A model generated the notes under the pieces. The model did no database searches, was not told the origin of the DNA, and saw only the letters and a program-made list of their open reading frames with translations. Positions 17,197 to 26,936 of a DNA stretch of 64,000 nt are shown here, one piece after another. The stretch's first letter is position 1, and every line of letters begins with the position of its first letter. This DNA comes from Erwinia sp050410775 (GTDB lineage: Bacteria > Pseudomonadota > Gammaproteobacteria > Enterobacterales > Enterobacteriaceae). The stretch lies in the NCBI RefSeq assembly GCF_050410775.1, contig NZ_CP191229.1; one strand, 5' to 3'. A program made the translations under genes and the position numbers.

Positions 17197-17235
17197 CTTT
17201 TACCTGTAGAGGGCGGCCTGCGCCGCCCCGACTGA

Positions 17236-20142
17236 TTACTGATGCGTCACAACGATCAGACGCAGCGCATCAAGACGCCAGCCCGCTTCGTTCAGCGCCG
17301 AAAGGACCTGCTCGCGATTGCTCTCCAGCGCCTCAATTTCATCCTGACGAATGTTCGGGTTCACGGCGCTGAGGGCATCGAGGCGCGACAGTTCCGCGCT
17401 CAGTTTCTCATCGGCTTCCCGGCGGGCGATATCGATCAGCTTACGCGCTTCTTCCGCGGCCTGATCTTCCGCCAGCTTGATAATTTCATGCACATCCTGC
17501 TGCACTGCGTTCACCAACTTGCTGCCGGTGTGGCGGTTCACCGCATTAAGCTGGCGGTTGAAGCTTTCAAACTCCACCTTGCCTGCCAGGTTAGTGCCCT
17601 TGCGATCAACCAGCATACGTACCGGAGTAGGCGGCAGGAAGCGGGTCAGCTGCAGGTGCTTTGGTGCCTGCGCTTCGACGACGTAAATCATCTCCACCAG
17701 CAGAGTTCCCACCGGCAGCGCCTTATTCTTCAGCAGAGAAAGCGCACAGCTACCGGTATCGCCGGAGAGGATCAGATCCAGTCCGTTACGAATAATCGGG
17801 TGCTCCCAGGTCACATACTGGGCATCCTCACGGGAGAGCGCCTGACCGCGGTCGAAGGTGATGGTGCAGCCATCGTCCGGCAGCCCGGGGAAGTCCGGCA
17901 CCAGCATATGATCGCCCGGCGTCAGGACGATCAGATTATCGCTGCGATCTTCCTGGTTGATGCCGACAATATCGAACAGATTCAGCGCAAAGTTCACCAG
18001 TTCAATATTATTGTCCTGCTCGCTGATGGTTTCGGCCAGCGCCTGCGCCTTTTCACCGCCGTTCGAGTTCAGCTCCAGCAGGCGGTCGCGGCCCTGCTCA
18101 AGCTGGCTTTTCAGCGCGTCGTGCTCCTTACGGCAGGCGGTAATGAATTCATCCAGCCCTTCAGGGTTTTCCGGCGCGGCCAGGAAAGCGATCAGCTGAG
18201 CATAAGCCTTGTCATAAATCGCCCGTCCCGTTGGGCAGGTATGCTCAAACGCATCCAGCCCTTCGTGATACCAGCGAAGCAGCACGGACTGCGCGGTTTT
18301 CTCCAGCCACGGAACGTGGATCTGAATGTCGTGCGACTGGCCGATACGATCCAGACGCCCGATGCGCTGCTCCAGCAGGTCCGGGTTAAACGGCAGATCG
18401 AACATGACCATCTGGCTGGCGAACTGGAAGTTGCGCCCCTCGGAACCAATTTCAGAACAGAGCAGCACCTGAGCGCCATCCTCTTCGGAAGCAAACCAGG
18501 CCGCCGCCCGATCGCGCTCAATGATCGATAATCCTTCATGAAATACCGCCGCTTTTATCCCTTCGCGTTCGCGAAGCACCTGCTCCAGCTGAAGCGCGGT
18601 AGCGGCCTTGGCGCAGATCACCAGTACTTTCTGGTCGCGGTGGCTGGTCAGAAAGCCCATCAGCCAGTCAACGCGGGGATCGAAGTTCCACCAGGTGCCG
18701 CTGTCGCCTTCAAATTCCTGATAAATCTGTTCCGGGTAGAGCATATCGCGGGCGCGTTCATCGGCCGATTTCCGCGCGCTCATGATGCCGGAAACCTTAA
18801 TGGCGGTCTGGTATTGCGTCGGCAGCGGCAGGCGGATCTGGTGCAGTTCGCGCTTTGGAAAACCTTTCACGCCGTTACGGGTGTTGCGGAACAGTACGCG
18901 GCTGGTGCCGTGGCGATCCATCAGCATGGAGATCAGTTCCTGGCGCGCTTCGAGCTTGCCTTCCCGATCGCTGTTGGCGATTTGCAGCAGCGGTTCAATA
19001 TCCTGTTCGCCCACCAGGTCGTTCAGCAGGTTCATCTCATTCTGGCTGACCGGCTTATCGGCAAGCAGCAGGGAAACCGCATCCGCGACGGGGCGGAAGT
19101 GCTGCTGCTCCTCCACAAAGGTGGCGAAATCGTGAAAGCGGTTCGGGTCGAGCAGGCGCAGGCGTGCGAAGTGACTCTCAAGTCCGAGCTGCTCCGGCGT
19201 GGCGGTCAGCAACAGAACGCCAGGGATCTGCTCCGCCAGCTGTTCAATCACCTGATACTCGCGGCTTGGCTGCCCTTCTTCCCACGCCAGGTGGTGAGCT
19301 TCATCCACGATCAGCAGATCCCACGAGGCGTCGGCCAGCATTTCCAGACGCTGCTTATTACGGCGAACGAAATCAAGCGAGCAGATCACCAGCTGTTCGG
19401 TCTCAAACGCATTATCGCTGTCGAGGCGGGCTTCCGCGTAGCGGTCGTCGTCAAACAGGGCGAAGCGCAGATTAAAGCGGCGCAGCATCTCAACCAGCCA
19501 CTGGTGTTGCAGGGTTTCCGGCACCACGATCAGGACACGTTCGGCGCGTCCCGCCAGCAGCTGCTGATGGATGATCATACCGGCTTCAATGGTTTTACCG
19601 AGGCCCACTTCATCGGCCAGCAGCACGCGAGGCGCGTGACGGCGGCCCACATCATGGGCGATATGCAGCTGGTGCGGGATCAGGCTGGTGCGCATGCCGC
19701 GCAGGCCGCTCACCGGCAGGCGGTACTGCTCGCTCTGATATTTAAGGGCGCGGTAGCGCAGGGCGAAGCGATCCATACGATCGAGCTGGCCGGCAAACAG
19801 GCGATCCTGCGGCTTACCGAACACAAGTTTGCTGTCGAGCATCACTTCCCGCATCACCACGCCCGTTTCGCCGGTATCCAGGCGGGTGCCGGTGTAGGTC
19901 ACCAGACCGTTTTCGGTGTCGACCTCCGCCACCTCAAGCTGCCAGCCTTCGTGGCTGGTAATGGTATCGCCCGGATTAAAAATCACGCGGGTAATAGGAG
20001 AATCATTTTTAGCGTAAAGACGGTTTTCGCCGGTGGCAGGGAAAAGCAGCGTAACCATGCGCGTGTCGACCGCAACAATGGTTCCCAGTCCCAATTCGCT
20101 TTCCGTATCGCTGATCCAGCGTTGACCAAGTGTAAAAGGCAT
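17236..20142 (-). CDS. rapA: RNA polymerase-associated Swi2/Snf2 ATPase
   Basis: RapA (HepA) binds core RNA polymerase and promotes its recycling after termination. It has 968 residues, exactly the E. coli length. The N-terminal Tudor-like region (LGQRWISDTESELGLG) contacts the polymerase. The Swi2/Snf2 engine shows LLADEVGLGKTIEAGM with Walker A near 177–184, the DEAH box at 280–283 and LLTATPEQLG. The second RecA lobe has SEIGSEGRNFQFA and QRIGRLDRIGQ. The C-terminal ~350 residues form the spacer and Rpb2-interacting domains. It lies between polB and rluA, with its own ATG at 20142. Confidence 0.98.
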   Translation of the reverse strand: MPFTLGQRWISDTESELGLGTIVAVDTRMVTLLFPATGENRLYAKNDSPITRVIFNPGDTITSHEGWQLEVAEVDTENGLVTYTGTRLDTGETGVVMREVMLDSKLVFGKPQDRLFAGQLDRMDRFALRYRALKYQSEQYRLPVSGLRGMRTSLIPHQLHIAHDVGRRHAPRVLLADEVGLGKTIEAGMIIHQQLLAGRAERVLIVVPETLQHQWLVEMLRRFNLRFALFDDDRYAEARLDSDNAFETEQLVICSLDFVRRNKQRLEMLADASWDLLIVDEAHHLAWEEGQPSREYQVIEQLAEQIPGVLLLTATPEQLGLESHFARLRLLDPNRFHDFATFVEEQQHFRPVADAVSLLLADKPVSQNEMNLLNDLVGEQDIEPLLQIANSDREGKLEARQELISMLMDRHGTSRVLFRNTRNGVKGFPKRELHQIRLPLPTQYQTAIKVSGIMSARKSADERARDMLYPEQIYQEFEGDSGTWWNFDPRVDWLMGFLTSHRDQKVLVICAKAATALQLEQVLREREGIKAAVFHEGLSIIERDRAAAWFASEEDGAQVLLCSEIGSEGRNFQFASQMVMFDLPFNPDLLEQRIGRLDRIGQSHDIQIHVPWLEKTAQSVLLRWYHEGLDAFEHTCPTGRAIYDKAYAQLIAFLAAPENPEGLDEFITACRKEHDALKSQLEQGRDRLLELNSNGGEKAQALAETISEQDNNIELVNFALNLFDIVGINQEDRSDNLIVLTPGDHMLVPDFPGLPDDGCTITFDRGQALSREDAQYVTWEHPIIRNGLDLILSGDTGSCALSLLKNKALPVGTLLVEMIYVVEAQAPKHLQLTRFLPPTPVRMLVDRKGTNLAGKVEFESFNRQLNAVNRHTGSKLVNAVQQDVHEIIKLAEDQAAEEARKLIDIARREADEKLSAELSRLDALSAVNPNIRQDEIEALESNREQVLSALNEAGWRLDALRLIVVTHQ

Positions 20143-20230
20143 AGATATTCGGCTCGATTCTCGTAGTGATAATTTCAGGCAATAGCTAGACGGCCTGGCG
20201 CAAGGCCCGGCAGAAAAATTCAGATATTCA

Positions 20231-20259
20231 GGAAGGGCGCTATGTTACTGGAAGGGCGC
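20231..20259. repeat. short direct repeat downstream of polB
   Basis: GGAAGGGCGC occurs at 20231 and again at 20250 with 9 nt between. On the minus strand GGGCGC and GCGCCC can pair across about 15 nt, giving a possible weak hairpin behind polB. There is no T-run. Confidence 0.35.
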
Positions 20260-20273
20260 CCGTTCGTCACCTG

Positions 20274-22634
20274 TCAAAAAAGCCCCAGTTGGCCTGTTAC
20301 CAGTGTAGCAAAGTCATCCTGCAGAAAAGGGAGGATGCCGTCAGCCACCGGTTGAAGCTGTCGGGTCAGGTAATGCTCATAGTCCAGCGGCGTCTGGCGC
20401 GTCTCCAGCGGCTCCGGGCCGGAGGTGGCCATTACATAGCGTATCCTGCCGCCGTTCTGATACTGCAGGGGGCGGCCCAGCCTCTGATTCTGCTCATCCG
20501 CGATGCGCGCTGCCCGCACGTGTGGCGGCACGTTGCGCTGATAATCATCCAGCGGACGACGCAGACGCTTACGGTAGATAAGCTGTTCATCCAGTTCGCC
20601 CTCCAGCAGCTGGCGGACCGTCTCCCGGATGTACTCCTGATAAGGCTCATCTTTGAAAATTTTCAGATAAAGCGCCTGCTGAAACTGCTGGGCCAGCGGC
20701 GTCCAGTCGGTACGCACGGTCTCCAGCCCTTTGAACACCATCCGCTCCGCGTCACCTTCACGGATCAGCCCGGCGTAGCGCTTTTTGCTGCCCTGTTCAG
20801 CCCCGCGAATGGTGGGCATCAGAAAACGGCTGAAGTGGGTCTCATACTCCAGCTCCAGGGCGCTCTCCAGCCCGTACGCCTCCTTCAGATGCGTCTGCCA
20901 CCAGGCGTTGATCACCGCGACCAGATGCTGGCCGATAGCGGAAGCGCCGGCTTCATCGTGTGGCGTTTTCAGCCAGACAAAGGTGGAGTCGGTATCGCCA
21001 TAAATGACTTCATAACCTTCGGCCTCAACCAGCGTCTTTGTCTGCTGCATGATTTCATGGCCGCGAAGGGTGATGGACGAGGCCAGCCGGGGATCGAAAA
21101 AGCGGCAGGCGCTGGTGCCCAGCACGCCGTACAGCGCGTTCATAATGATTTTCAGCGCCTGCGAGAGCGGCTTATTGCCCTGCCGTTTGGCCGCTTCGCG
21201 TCCCTGCCAGATCTGCCGGACAATCTCTGGCAGGCAGTGATTAGTGCGGGAAAAGCGGGCGCCGCGAAAGCCGCTGACCGACTCGTTCTCATCAGGATGC
21301 GCAAGGCCTTCGGCCAGCCCCACCGGGTCAATCAGAAAGGTGCGAATGATCGAGGGATAGAGGCTTTTATAGTCCAGCACCAGCACGGAGTCATAGAGCC
21401 CGGGCCGCGAGTCCATCACGTAGCCGCCAGGACTGGCTTCCGGGGCCACCTGCCCGATGCCAGGAGCGACAAAGCCAGCCCGGTGCATCCGCGGCAGATA
21501 AAGGTGGCTGAATGCCGCCACCGAGCCGCCATGGCGGTCGACCGACAGGCCGTTGACCGTGGCGCGCTCCAGCAGGAACGGCATCAGTTCGGTATGCTGG
21601 AAAATCCGCGTGACCAGCTCGCAATCCTTCAGGTTATAGTGCGCCAGCGCCGGTTTGTTCTCCGCAAAGCGCTTATCGATCTCCTGCATCCTGTCCCAGG
21701 GATTATCGATCGCTTTGCCTTCGCCCAGCAGCTCGCGGGAGACCGTTTCAAGGCTGAAAGAGGAGAAGCTCCAGAAGGCGGATTTGAGCGCATCAATGCC
21801 GTCAATGATTAAGCGTCCGGTCGCCTGCGCGAAGAAAACGCCCGGCTTGAAGCCGTGCTCGCGCCACTCCAGCGCCTCGTTATGCCGTCCCAGCCGCAGC
21901 GGAATACCGTAACGATCGGCATGCTTTTGCAGCACCCGGAGATCAAACTGCACTACGTTCCAGCCAATCAGCACGTCCGGATCTTCTCTGGCAAACCATT
22001 CATTGAGCTTTTCAAGGAGCTGCGGACGGCTTGAGACATATTCCAGATTGAAAGTGAGCGCGCTGGCATCGCCATTTTCCGGCCCGAGCATGTAGACATC
22101 GCGGCGGCCACAGCCTTCGAGTCCGATGCAGTAAAGCTCGCCGTGTCGGGTGGTTTCAATATCCAGCGAGACCCACTTCAGCGGCGGCCGGTAGTCGGGA
22201 TGCGGCTTCAGGCGCGCATTGATCAGGCTGTGACCGGCAGGCTGACCGCTGAACCAGACGGGCGCGGTGATAAAGCGCTCCATCAGATAGCGATCGGGCG
22301 GACGGATATCCGCCTCAAAGACCATGACGCCATTTTCCCGCAGCAGCTTCTCCAGCTTTTGCAGCTGGCGATACTGGACGCAGTAGAGGCCAAAGACGGG
22401 GCGCTGACGAAAATCTTTCAGGTTCAGCCCGGCCAGCCGGTAGTGCCGCTCCTGGCGCAGCAGTGATTCGGTCTGCGCACGCTGCTCAAGCGGAATAAAG
22501 GCGACCGACTCCTGAGGCGGAAGCACCACCCGCTGCGGTCCTTCATCCGTCGCCAGCCACAGCACAACCTCCGTACCTGCGGGCGTATCCCGCCAGTGGC
22601 GGCTAAGCAGAAAACCTGCGCGTGCGTCGTTCAC
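20274..22634 (-). CDS. polB: DNA polymerase II
   Basis: PolB is the SOS-induced family B polymerase with proofreading, used in replication restart and lesion bypass. All core motifs are present: Exo I SLDIETT with acidic residues at 158 and 160, motif A DYKSLYPS at 421–428, and motif B KIIMNALYGVLG from about 495. Motif C YGDTDS is at 545–550, and the protein ends GQLGLF, the β-clamp-binding tail. Length 786 (E. coli 783). The start is GTG 22634, as in E. coli, leading to ARAGFLLSRHWRDTP. A near-consensus LexA site lies 39–54 nt upstream. It is divergent from yabI; E. coli has araBADC in that position. Confidence 0.97.
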   Translation of the reverse strand: MNDARAGFLLSRHWRDTPAGTEVVLWLATDEGPQRVVLPPQESVAFIPLEQRAQTESLLRQERHYRLAGLNLKDFRQRPVFGLYCVQYRQLQKLEKLLRENGVMVFEADIRPPDRYLMERFITAPVWFSGQPAGHSLINARLKPHPDYRPPLKWVSLDIETTRHGELYCIGLEGCGRRDVYMLGPENGDASALTFNLEYVSSRPQLLEKLNEWFAREDPDVLIGWNVVQFDLRVLQKHADRYGIPLRLGRHNEALEWREHGFKPGVFFAQATGRLIIDGIDALKSAFWSFSSFSLETVSRELLGEGKAIDNPWDRMQEIDKRFAENKPALAHYNLKDCELVTRIFQHTELMPFLLERATVNGLSVDRHGGSVAAFSHLYLPRMHRAGFVAPGIGQVAPEASPGGYVMDSRPGLYDSVLVLDYKSLYPSIIRTFLIDPVGLAEGLAHPDENESVSGFRGARFSRTNHCLPEIVRQIWQGREAAKRQGNKPLSQALKIIMNALYGVLGTSACRFFDPRLASSITLRGHEIMQQTKTLVEAEGYEVIYGDTDSTFVWLKTPHDEAGASAIGQHLVAVINAWWQTHLKEAYGLESALELEYETHFSRFLMPTIRGAEQGSKKRYAGLIREGDAERMVFKGLETVRTDWTPLAQQFQQALYLKIFKDEPYQEYIRETVRQLLEGELDEQLIYRKRLRRPLDDYQRNVPPHVRAARIADEQNQRLGRPLQYQNGGRIRYVMATSGPEPLETRQTPLDYEHYLTRQLQPVADGILPFLQDDFATLVTGQLGLF

Positions 22635-22672
22635 CTGAAACCCTTATCGGCTTAATAATGCCCAATCATAGC

Positions 22673-22688
22673 ATGTTTATTTATACAG
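22673..22688 (-). promoter_or_regulatory. candidate LexA operator of polB
   Basis: On the minus strand the site reads CTGTATAAATAAACAT, which is CTG-N10-CAT against the consensus CTG-N10-CAG with an A/T-rich centre; five of six key bases match. A −10-like TATGAT (minus strand, 22665–22670) follows immediately, so bound LexA would block polB transcription. E. coli polB is LexA-controlled. Confidence 0.62.
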
Positions 22689-22807
22689 GGTTATTGGCCG
22701 GGCGCGTTGGGCAGCCGCTTCGTCAGCATTCCCATACAAAACAAGCCTTGACGGATCCGGGGAGGCTCAGGACAATCCGACCTCCTGTAACGTGGAACGT
22801 GAATGAT

Positions 22808-23575
22808 ATGGAAGCCTGGCTACAACATCTTATTACGCAATCACTTGCCTGGTCGCTGCTGGCTGTTGGGCTGATTACCTTTTTAGAATCGCTGGCGCTG
22901 GTCGGGCTGCTGTTGCCTGGCACAGTACTGATGGCCTCTTTCGGCGCGCTGATCGGCAGCGGGCAGATTGGCCTCTATCCCGCCTGGGCCGTCGGCACCC
23001 TGGGCTGCCTGCTGGGCGACTGGGTTTCCTATCTGATTGGCTGGCAGTTCAAAGGGCCGCTGCACCGGTGGTCGTTTATCAAAAAGCACAAAGGCCTGAT
23101 GGATAAAACGGAACATGCGCTGCATCAGCACAGCATGTTTACCATCATCGTTGGCCGCTTTGTGGGGCCGACCCGTCCGCTGATCCCGCTGGTGGCGGGG
23201 ATGCTTGAACTGCCGGTCAGAAAGTTTCTGCCGCCTAATATCACCGGCTGCGTGCTCTGGCCGCCGCTGTATCTGCTGCCGGGGATCCTGGCCGGGGTGG
23301 CGATCGACGTGCCGCAAGAGGCCAATAGCGGCGCTTTCAAATGGCTGCTGCTGGGCGTTGCGCTACTGCTCTGGCTCGGCTTCTGGCTCTGCTGGCGCTG
23401 GCTGCGGGCAAAAAAACAGTCCGACTGGGCGACGCCGCTGCTGCCGTCCTCCCGTCTGCGCTGGCTCGCCCCGCTGGCGATGCTGCTGGCCGTCGCCTGC
23501 TTTACGGCTATCCAGTTCCATCCCATGATGCCCATTTTCCGCCAGCTGCTGTGGCAGGTTTTTATCGGCGGCTGA
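22808..23575 (+). CDS. yabI: DedA-family inner-membrane protein YabI
   Basis: YabI is a polytopic DedA protein. The family acts in envelope homeostasis and some members transport undecaprenyl phosphate; the role of YabI itself is not settled. The family core is clear: FLESLALVGLLLPGTVLM near the N-terminus, LLGDWVSYLIGW, then FTIIVGRFVGPTRPLIPLVAGM and WPPLYLLPGILAG. Several membrane helices follow to the C-terminus. The start is ATG 22808 (MEAWLQHLITQS), aligning with E. coli YabI; upstream in-frame codons would add unrelated residues. Length 255. It converges on thiQ, 43 nt away, with a weak GGCCTG/CAGGCC hairpin (23587–23611) between. Confidence 0.94.
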   Translation: MEAWLQHLITQSLAWSLLAVGLITFLESLALVGLLLPGTVLMASFGALIGSGQIGLYPAWAVGTLGCLLGDWVSYLIGWQFKGPLHRWSFIKKHKGLMDKTEHALHQHSMFTIIVGRFVGPTRPLIPLVAGMLELPVRKFLPPNITGCVLWPPLYLLPGILAGVAIDVPQEANSGAFKWLLLGVALLLWLGFWLCWRWLRAKKQSDWATPLLPSSRLRWLAPLAMLLAVACFTAIQFHPMMPIFRQLLWQVFIGG

Positions 23576-23618
23576 TCCCGCTGGCTGGCCTGGCAACGTT
23601 AATGACAGGCCCTGCCGC

Positions 23619-24320
23619 TTATCGCAGGCCGATCCCAAGCAGTTCCGCCTCCGGCACTTCGCCATTCAGTAATGCCGAGGTCTTGCCATCCCAGAACACG
23701 CTTCCCTCCACGACCAGCATACTGCGCGGCGTGATACGTGCGGCGTCTTCAACGCTGTGCGACACCATTACCAGGGTAATAGCGCGCTCTGCACAGACCT
23801 CATCAACCAGCTCCAGCATCTCTTTTCTCAGTGCCGGATCCAACGCGGAAAACGGCTCATCCAGCAACAGAACCGGCTGCTGGCGGACCAGGCAGCGGGC
23901 CAGCGCCACACGCTGGCGCTGGCCGCCGGAAAGCTGGCCGGGAAGACGCTGCAGATACGCCTCCATCCCGACGCGCTTCGCAATTTCCTGCAGCTGCTGC
24001 TTTTGCGCATGATTCAGCTTCAGGCCGGGATGAAGTCCAAGACCGATATTCTGCGCCACGGTGAGGTGGGGAAAAAGATTATTCTCCTGAAAGAGCATTG
24101 AGACCGGGCGCTGGGCGGGGGGCGTATGGCTGTGCGGCTGGTGGTTGATCTCCAGAGTGCCTCCCTCAACGGGGAGAAAACCGGCAATCAGGCTGAGCAG
24201 GGTGCTTTTGCCCGCGCCGCTGGGGCCAAGAATAGCCACCCGCTCTCCCGGCTGCATGCTGAACGAAAACCGCATCGGCAGGGTGTGATAAAGATAAGTC
24301 AGATCAGTCAGCGTCAGCAT
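23619..24320 (-). CDS. thiQ: thiamine ABC transporter ATP-binding protein
   Basis: ThiQ is the ATPase of the thiamine, thiamine-phosphate and TPP importer. Walker A LGPSGAGKST is at 31–40, the Q-loop in SMLFQENNLFPH near 74–85, and signature LSGGQ at 130–134. Walker B LLLDEP starts at 151, and the switch histidine lies in VSHSVEDA. Length 233 (E. coli 232). Its start overlaps the end of thiP by 17 nt, implying coupled translation. It is the last gene of the thiBPQ operon under the TPP riboswitch. Confidence 0.97.
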   Translation of the reverse strand: MLTLTDLTYLYHTLPMRFSFSMQPGERVAILGPSGAGKSTLLSLIAGFLPVEGGTLEINHQPHSHTPPAQRPVSMLFQENNLFPHLTVAQNIGLGLHPGLKLNHAQKQQLQEIAKRVGMEAYLQRLPGQLSGGQRQRVALARCLVRQQPVLLLDEPFSALDPALRKEMLELVDEVCAERAITLVMVSHSVEDAARITPRSMLVVEGSVFWDGKTSALLNGEVPEAELLGIGLR

Positions 24321-25914
24321 GGCGTCCCGGCAGTTTTTCGATCAGGGTGAACAGCAGAAAGCACAACAGCAGGAGCAGCAGCGCGGTAACCGCGCCGTCG
24401 CTGCTGCGGTATGATCCTATTTGCTGATAAAGGTAGAACGGCAGCGTGCGGAAATCCTCGTTGCCAAAGAGCGCAACCACGCCAAAATCGCCGATTGATA
24501 ACACGCTGGCAAAGGCCAGCGCCTGCGCGATCGGGCGCTTCAGCGCTTTCAGCTCAATCAGCCTGAGCCGGTGCCAGCCGCGGATATCCAGCGACAGGCA
24601 GAGGCGGTTATAGCGTTCAGCGATATCGCGCAGCGGATTTTCCAGCACCTTCATGGCATAGGGGATCGCCATCAGCGCATTGGTGAAGATGACGATGCCG
24701 TCCGCCTGCTGCGGCAGACCAACGGTTTCGTTAAGCAGCATAAAGAAGCCCGTCGCCAGCACAATGCCCGGCATGGCAAGGATAAGCATTCCGCTCAGTT
24801 CCAGCAGCTGGCCCTGCAAAGCCCGCTGGCGCAGGCGAAGCTCGCGGCTGCTCCAGAGCAGCATTATGGTCAGCAGTACGCTCAGCAGGCCGGCGCCAAG
24901 CGCGATGCGCAGCGAGGTGAGGGTGGCCTGCCAGAGCGCCGGTTCCTGCAGGACCGCGATCATCCCGCCATTGACGCCATCCACCATGACCGCCAGCAGC
25001 GGCGGCAGCAGCAGCAGCAGGGCCAGCGCAATCAGCAGGACGTCCGCAATCCTCGCCGTCAGGCTCTCTTCCGGGTTACGCCAGCCGCCAATGCTGGCGA
25101 CGCCGGAAGGAATGGCTTTGCTGAGCCGCTGGCTGAGCATCACCAGGCCGAGGCAGCAGACCATCTGGATCAGCGCCAGCAGGGCGGCCCGGCCGGGATC
25201 GTAGTCGAAGCTCAACGCCTGGAAAATGGCGAGTTCAATGGTGGTCGCCTGCGGGCCGCCGCCGAGTGACAGCACGGTAGCGAAGCTGGCGAAGCAGAGC
25301 ATAAAAATGAGCGCGCCAGCAGGCAGGATCTGCCGCCGGAGCCAGGGCCACTCAACCACCCGGAAATGATTCCAGCCGCGCAGGCCGAGCTGGGCGGCAA
25401 GCTGACGCTGTTCGCCGGGGATCTGCTCAAGCGTCTGTAGCAGTAAGCGCGCCGCCAGAGGAAGATTGAAGAAGACGTGTGCCAGCAGAATGCCCTGCAG
25501 GCCGTAAGGCGAGAAGGTGTAGTCAATCCCCAGCAGCGCGCTGAGCTGAGCCAGCCAGCCCGTGCGCCCGTAAACGCTGAGAATGCCAAACACCGCCACC
25601 AGCACCGGCAGCACCAGCGTCATCGCGCAGAGGCGAAGCAGCGTTTCCCTGCCCGGGAACCGGCGGCGGTAGAGCGCCCGCGCCAGCGGAATGGCGGGGA
25701 GAACGGAGAGCGCGGCGGAAAGGAACGCCTGCCAGAAAGAGAAGCGCAGTACGTGCCACAGGTAGTCATCCTGCCAGAGATCGCGCCAGGCAATGGCGGG
25801 TGCGTTTCGCCACAGCGCGGTGAAGGCCAGCAGCGCCACGGCGACCAGCAGCGTCGCCGCCAGCGCGCCGGGCAGCAGCCAGCCTGCGATCAGCGGCTGA
25901 CGGCGCGTTGCCAT
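24304..25914 (-). CDS. thiP: thiamine ABC transporter permease
   Basis: ThiP is the inner-membrane permease. It is a fused duplication of two six-helix halves, 536 residues as in E. coli. Each half has an EAA-type coupling loop: about residue 170 (AAQLGLRGWNHFRVVEWPWL) and about 475 (CLSLDIRGWHRLRLIELKAL). The start is ATG 25914 (MATRRQPLI), which matches E. coli; the upstream in-frame codon adds only four residues. It overlaps thiB by 25 nt and thiQ by 17 nt. Confidence 0.97.
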   Translation of the reverse strand: MATRRQPLIAGWLLPGALAATLLVAVALLAFTALWRNAPAIAWRDLWQDDYLWHVLRFSFWQAFLSAALSVLPAIPLARALYRRRFPGRETLLRLCAMTLVLPVLVAVFGILSVYGRTGWLAQLSALLGIDYTFSPYGLQGILLAHVFFNLPLAARLLLQTLEQIPGEQRQLAAQLGLRGWNHFRVVEWPWLRRQILPAGALIFMLCFASFATVLSLGGGPQATTIELAIFQALSFDYDPGRAALLALIQMVCCLGLVMLSQRLSKAIPSGVASIGGWRNPEESLTARIADVLLIALALLLLLPPLLAVMVDGVNGGMIAVLQEPALWQATLTSLRIALGAGLLSVLLTIMLLWSSRELRLRQRALQGQLLELSGMLILAMPGIVLATGFFMLLNETVGLPQQADGIVIFTNALMAIPYAMKVLENPLRDIAERYNRLCLSLDIRGWHRLRLIELKALKRPIAQALAFASVLSIGDFGVVALFGNEDFRTLPFYLYQQIGSYRSSDGAVTALLLLLLCFLLFTLIEKLPGRHADAD

Positions 25915-26876
25915 GCGGCTATCCACTGGCTGCGTTTGTCGGCCACTTCCTGAGGAGTGAACTGCAAGGTAGTTGCAGGAAGGGTCAGCTTATCAAAACC
26001 TGCCGGCAAATCCGTTTTGACCACCGGATACATCCAGTTGCCGGTGGGAATAGCTTTCTGGAAGCCGTTATCCAGCATAAACGTCAAAAATTGCTGCGCC
26101 AGCGCAGGCTGCCCGCTTGATTTCAGCATGCCGGCCACTTCCACCTGAAGGTAGTGACCTTCACTGAAGTTTGCGGCGGCGTACTGCGTTTTTTTCTCTT
26201 CAATCAGGTGATAGGCCGGGGAGGTGGTGTAGCTCAGCACCATATCGGCTTCCCCTTTCAGAAACAGGCCGTAGGCTTCGCTCCACCCTTTGGTGACGGT
26301 AACGGTTTTTTTCGCCAGCTTCTGCCAGGCCGCAGGCGTATCATCGCCGTAGACTTTCTGCATCCACAGCAGCAGCCCCAGCCCAGGCGTGCTGGTGCGG
26401 GGATCTTCATAGATCACTTTCAGCGGCTGCTCGCGCTCGACCAGATCTTTCAGGCTCTGCGGCGGGTTTTTGAGTTTGGTTTTATCGTAGACGAAGGCAA
26501 ACCAGCCGTAGTCAAAAGGCACAAAGGTCTGGTTGTGCCAGCCGCCCGGTACGCTGGTCTGGCTGGTATCCACTTTACTGGGGGCAAACAGACCGGTTTT
26601 TTCTGCGGCAACCAGCAGGTTATTATCCAGCCCAAGCACCACATCCGCTTTGCTGTTTTTTCCTTCCATACGCAGCCGGTTAAGCAGCGAGACCCCATCT
26701 TCCAGCGACACATATTTCAGTTCGCAGTCGCAGTCGGCTTCAAATGCTTTTTTGACCGCAGGGCCGGGGCCCCAGTCTGCGGAAAAAGAGTCATAGGTAT
26801 AGACCACCAGCGTTGGTTTGGCGGCAAAGACGGGAAGGGCGGTAAGCATCAGCAGGGGAAGAAGTTTCTTTAACAC
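25890..26876 (-). CDS. thiB: thiamine-binding periplasmic protein
   Basis: ThiB (TbpA) captures thiamine and its phosphates in the periplasm for ThiPQ. Signal peptide residues 1–18 (MLKKLLPLLML, cleavage after VFA) precede the mature AKPTLVVYTYDSFSADWGPGP. The binding-site stretches WHNQTFVPFDYGWFAFVYD and DPRTSTPGLGLLLWM are conserved. Length 328 (E. coli 327). The start is GTG 26876 with AAGGA 8 nt upstream. It is the first gene of the riboswitch-controlled operon. Confidence 0.97.
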   Translation of the reverse strand: MLKKLLPLLMLTALPVFAAKPTLVVYTYDSFSADWGPGPAVKKAFEADCDCELKYVSLEDGVSLLNRLRMEGKNSKADVVLGLDNNLLVAAEKTGLFAPSKVDTSQTSVPGGWHNQTFVPFDYGWFAFVYDKTKLKNPPQSLKDLVEREQPLKVIYEDPRTSTPGLGLLLWMQKVYGDDTPAAWQKLAKKTVTVTKGWSEAYGLFLKGEADMVLSYTTSPAYHLIEEKKTQYAAANFSEGHYLQVEVAGMLKSSGQPALAQQFLTFMLDNGFQKAIPTGNWMYPVVKTDLPAGFDKLTLPATTLQFTPQEVADKRSQWIAAWQRAVSR

Positions 26877-26936
26877 TTTGCGTTCCTTAAGTTAAGCGAG
26901 GCCGCAAAGGATCTGAGCAGGTAACAGCGTCTCAAA

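Noticed and set aside
18538..20166. 542-residue plus-strand ORF
   Set aside because: It lies antisense inside rapA, a full-length well-conserved gene, and has no recognisable domain; long antisense frames are expected in G+C-rich codon-biased DNA.
20289..21812. 507-residue plus-strand ORF
   Set aside because: It is the antisense shadow of polB; its residue pattern (many His, Gln, Arg, Ala) is typical of complement-strand translation.
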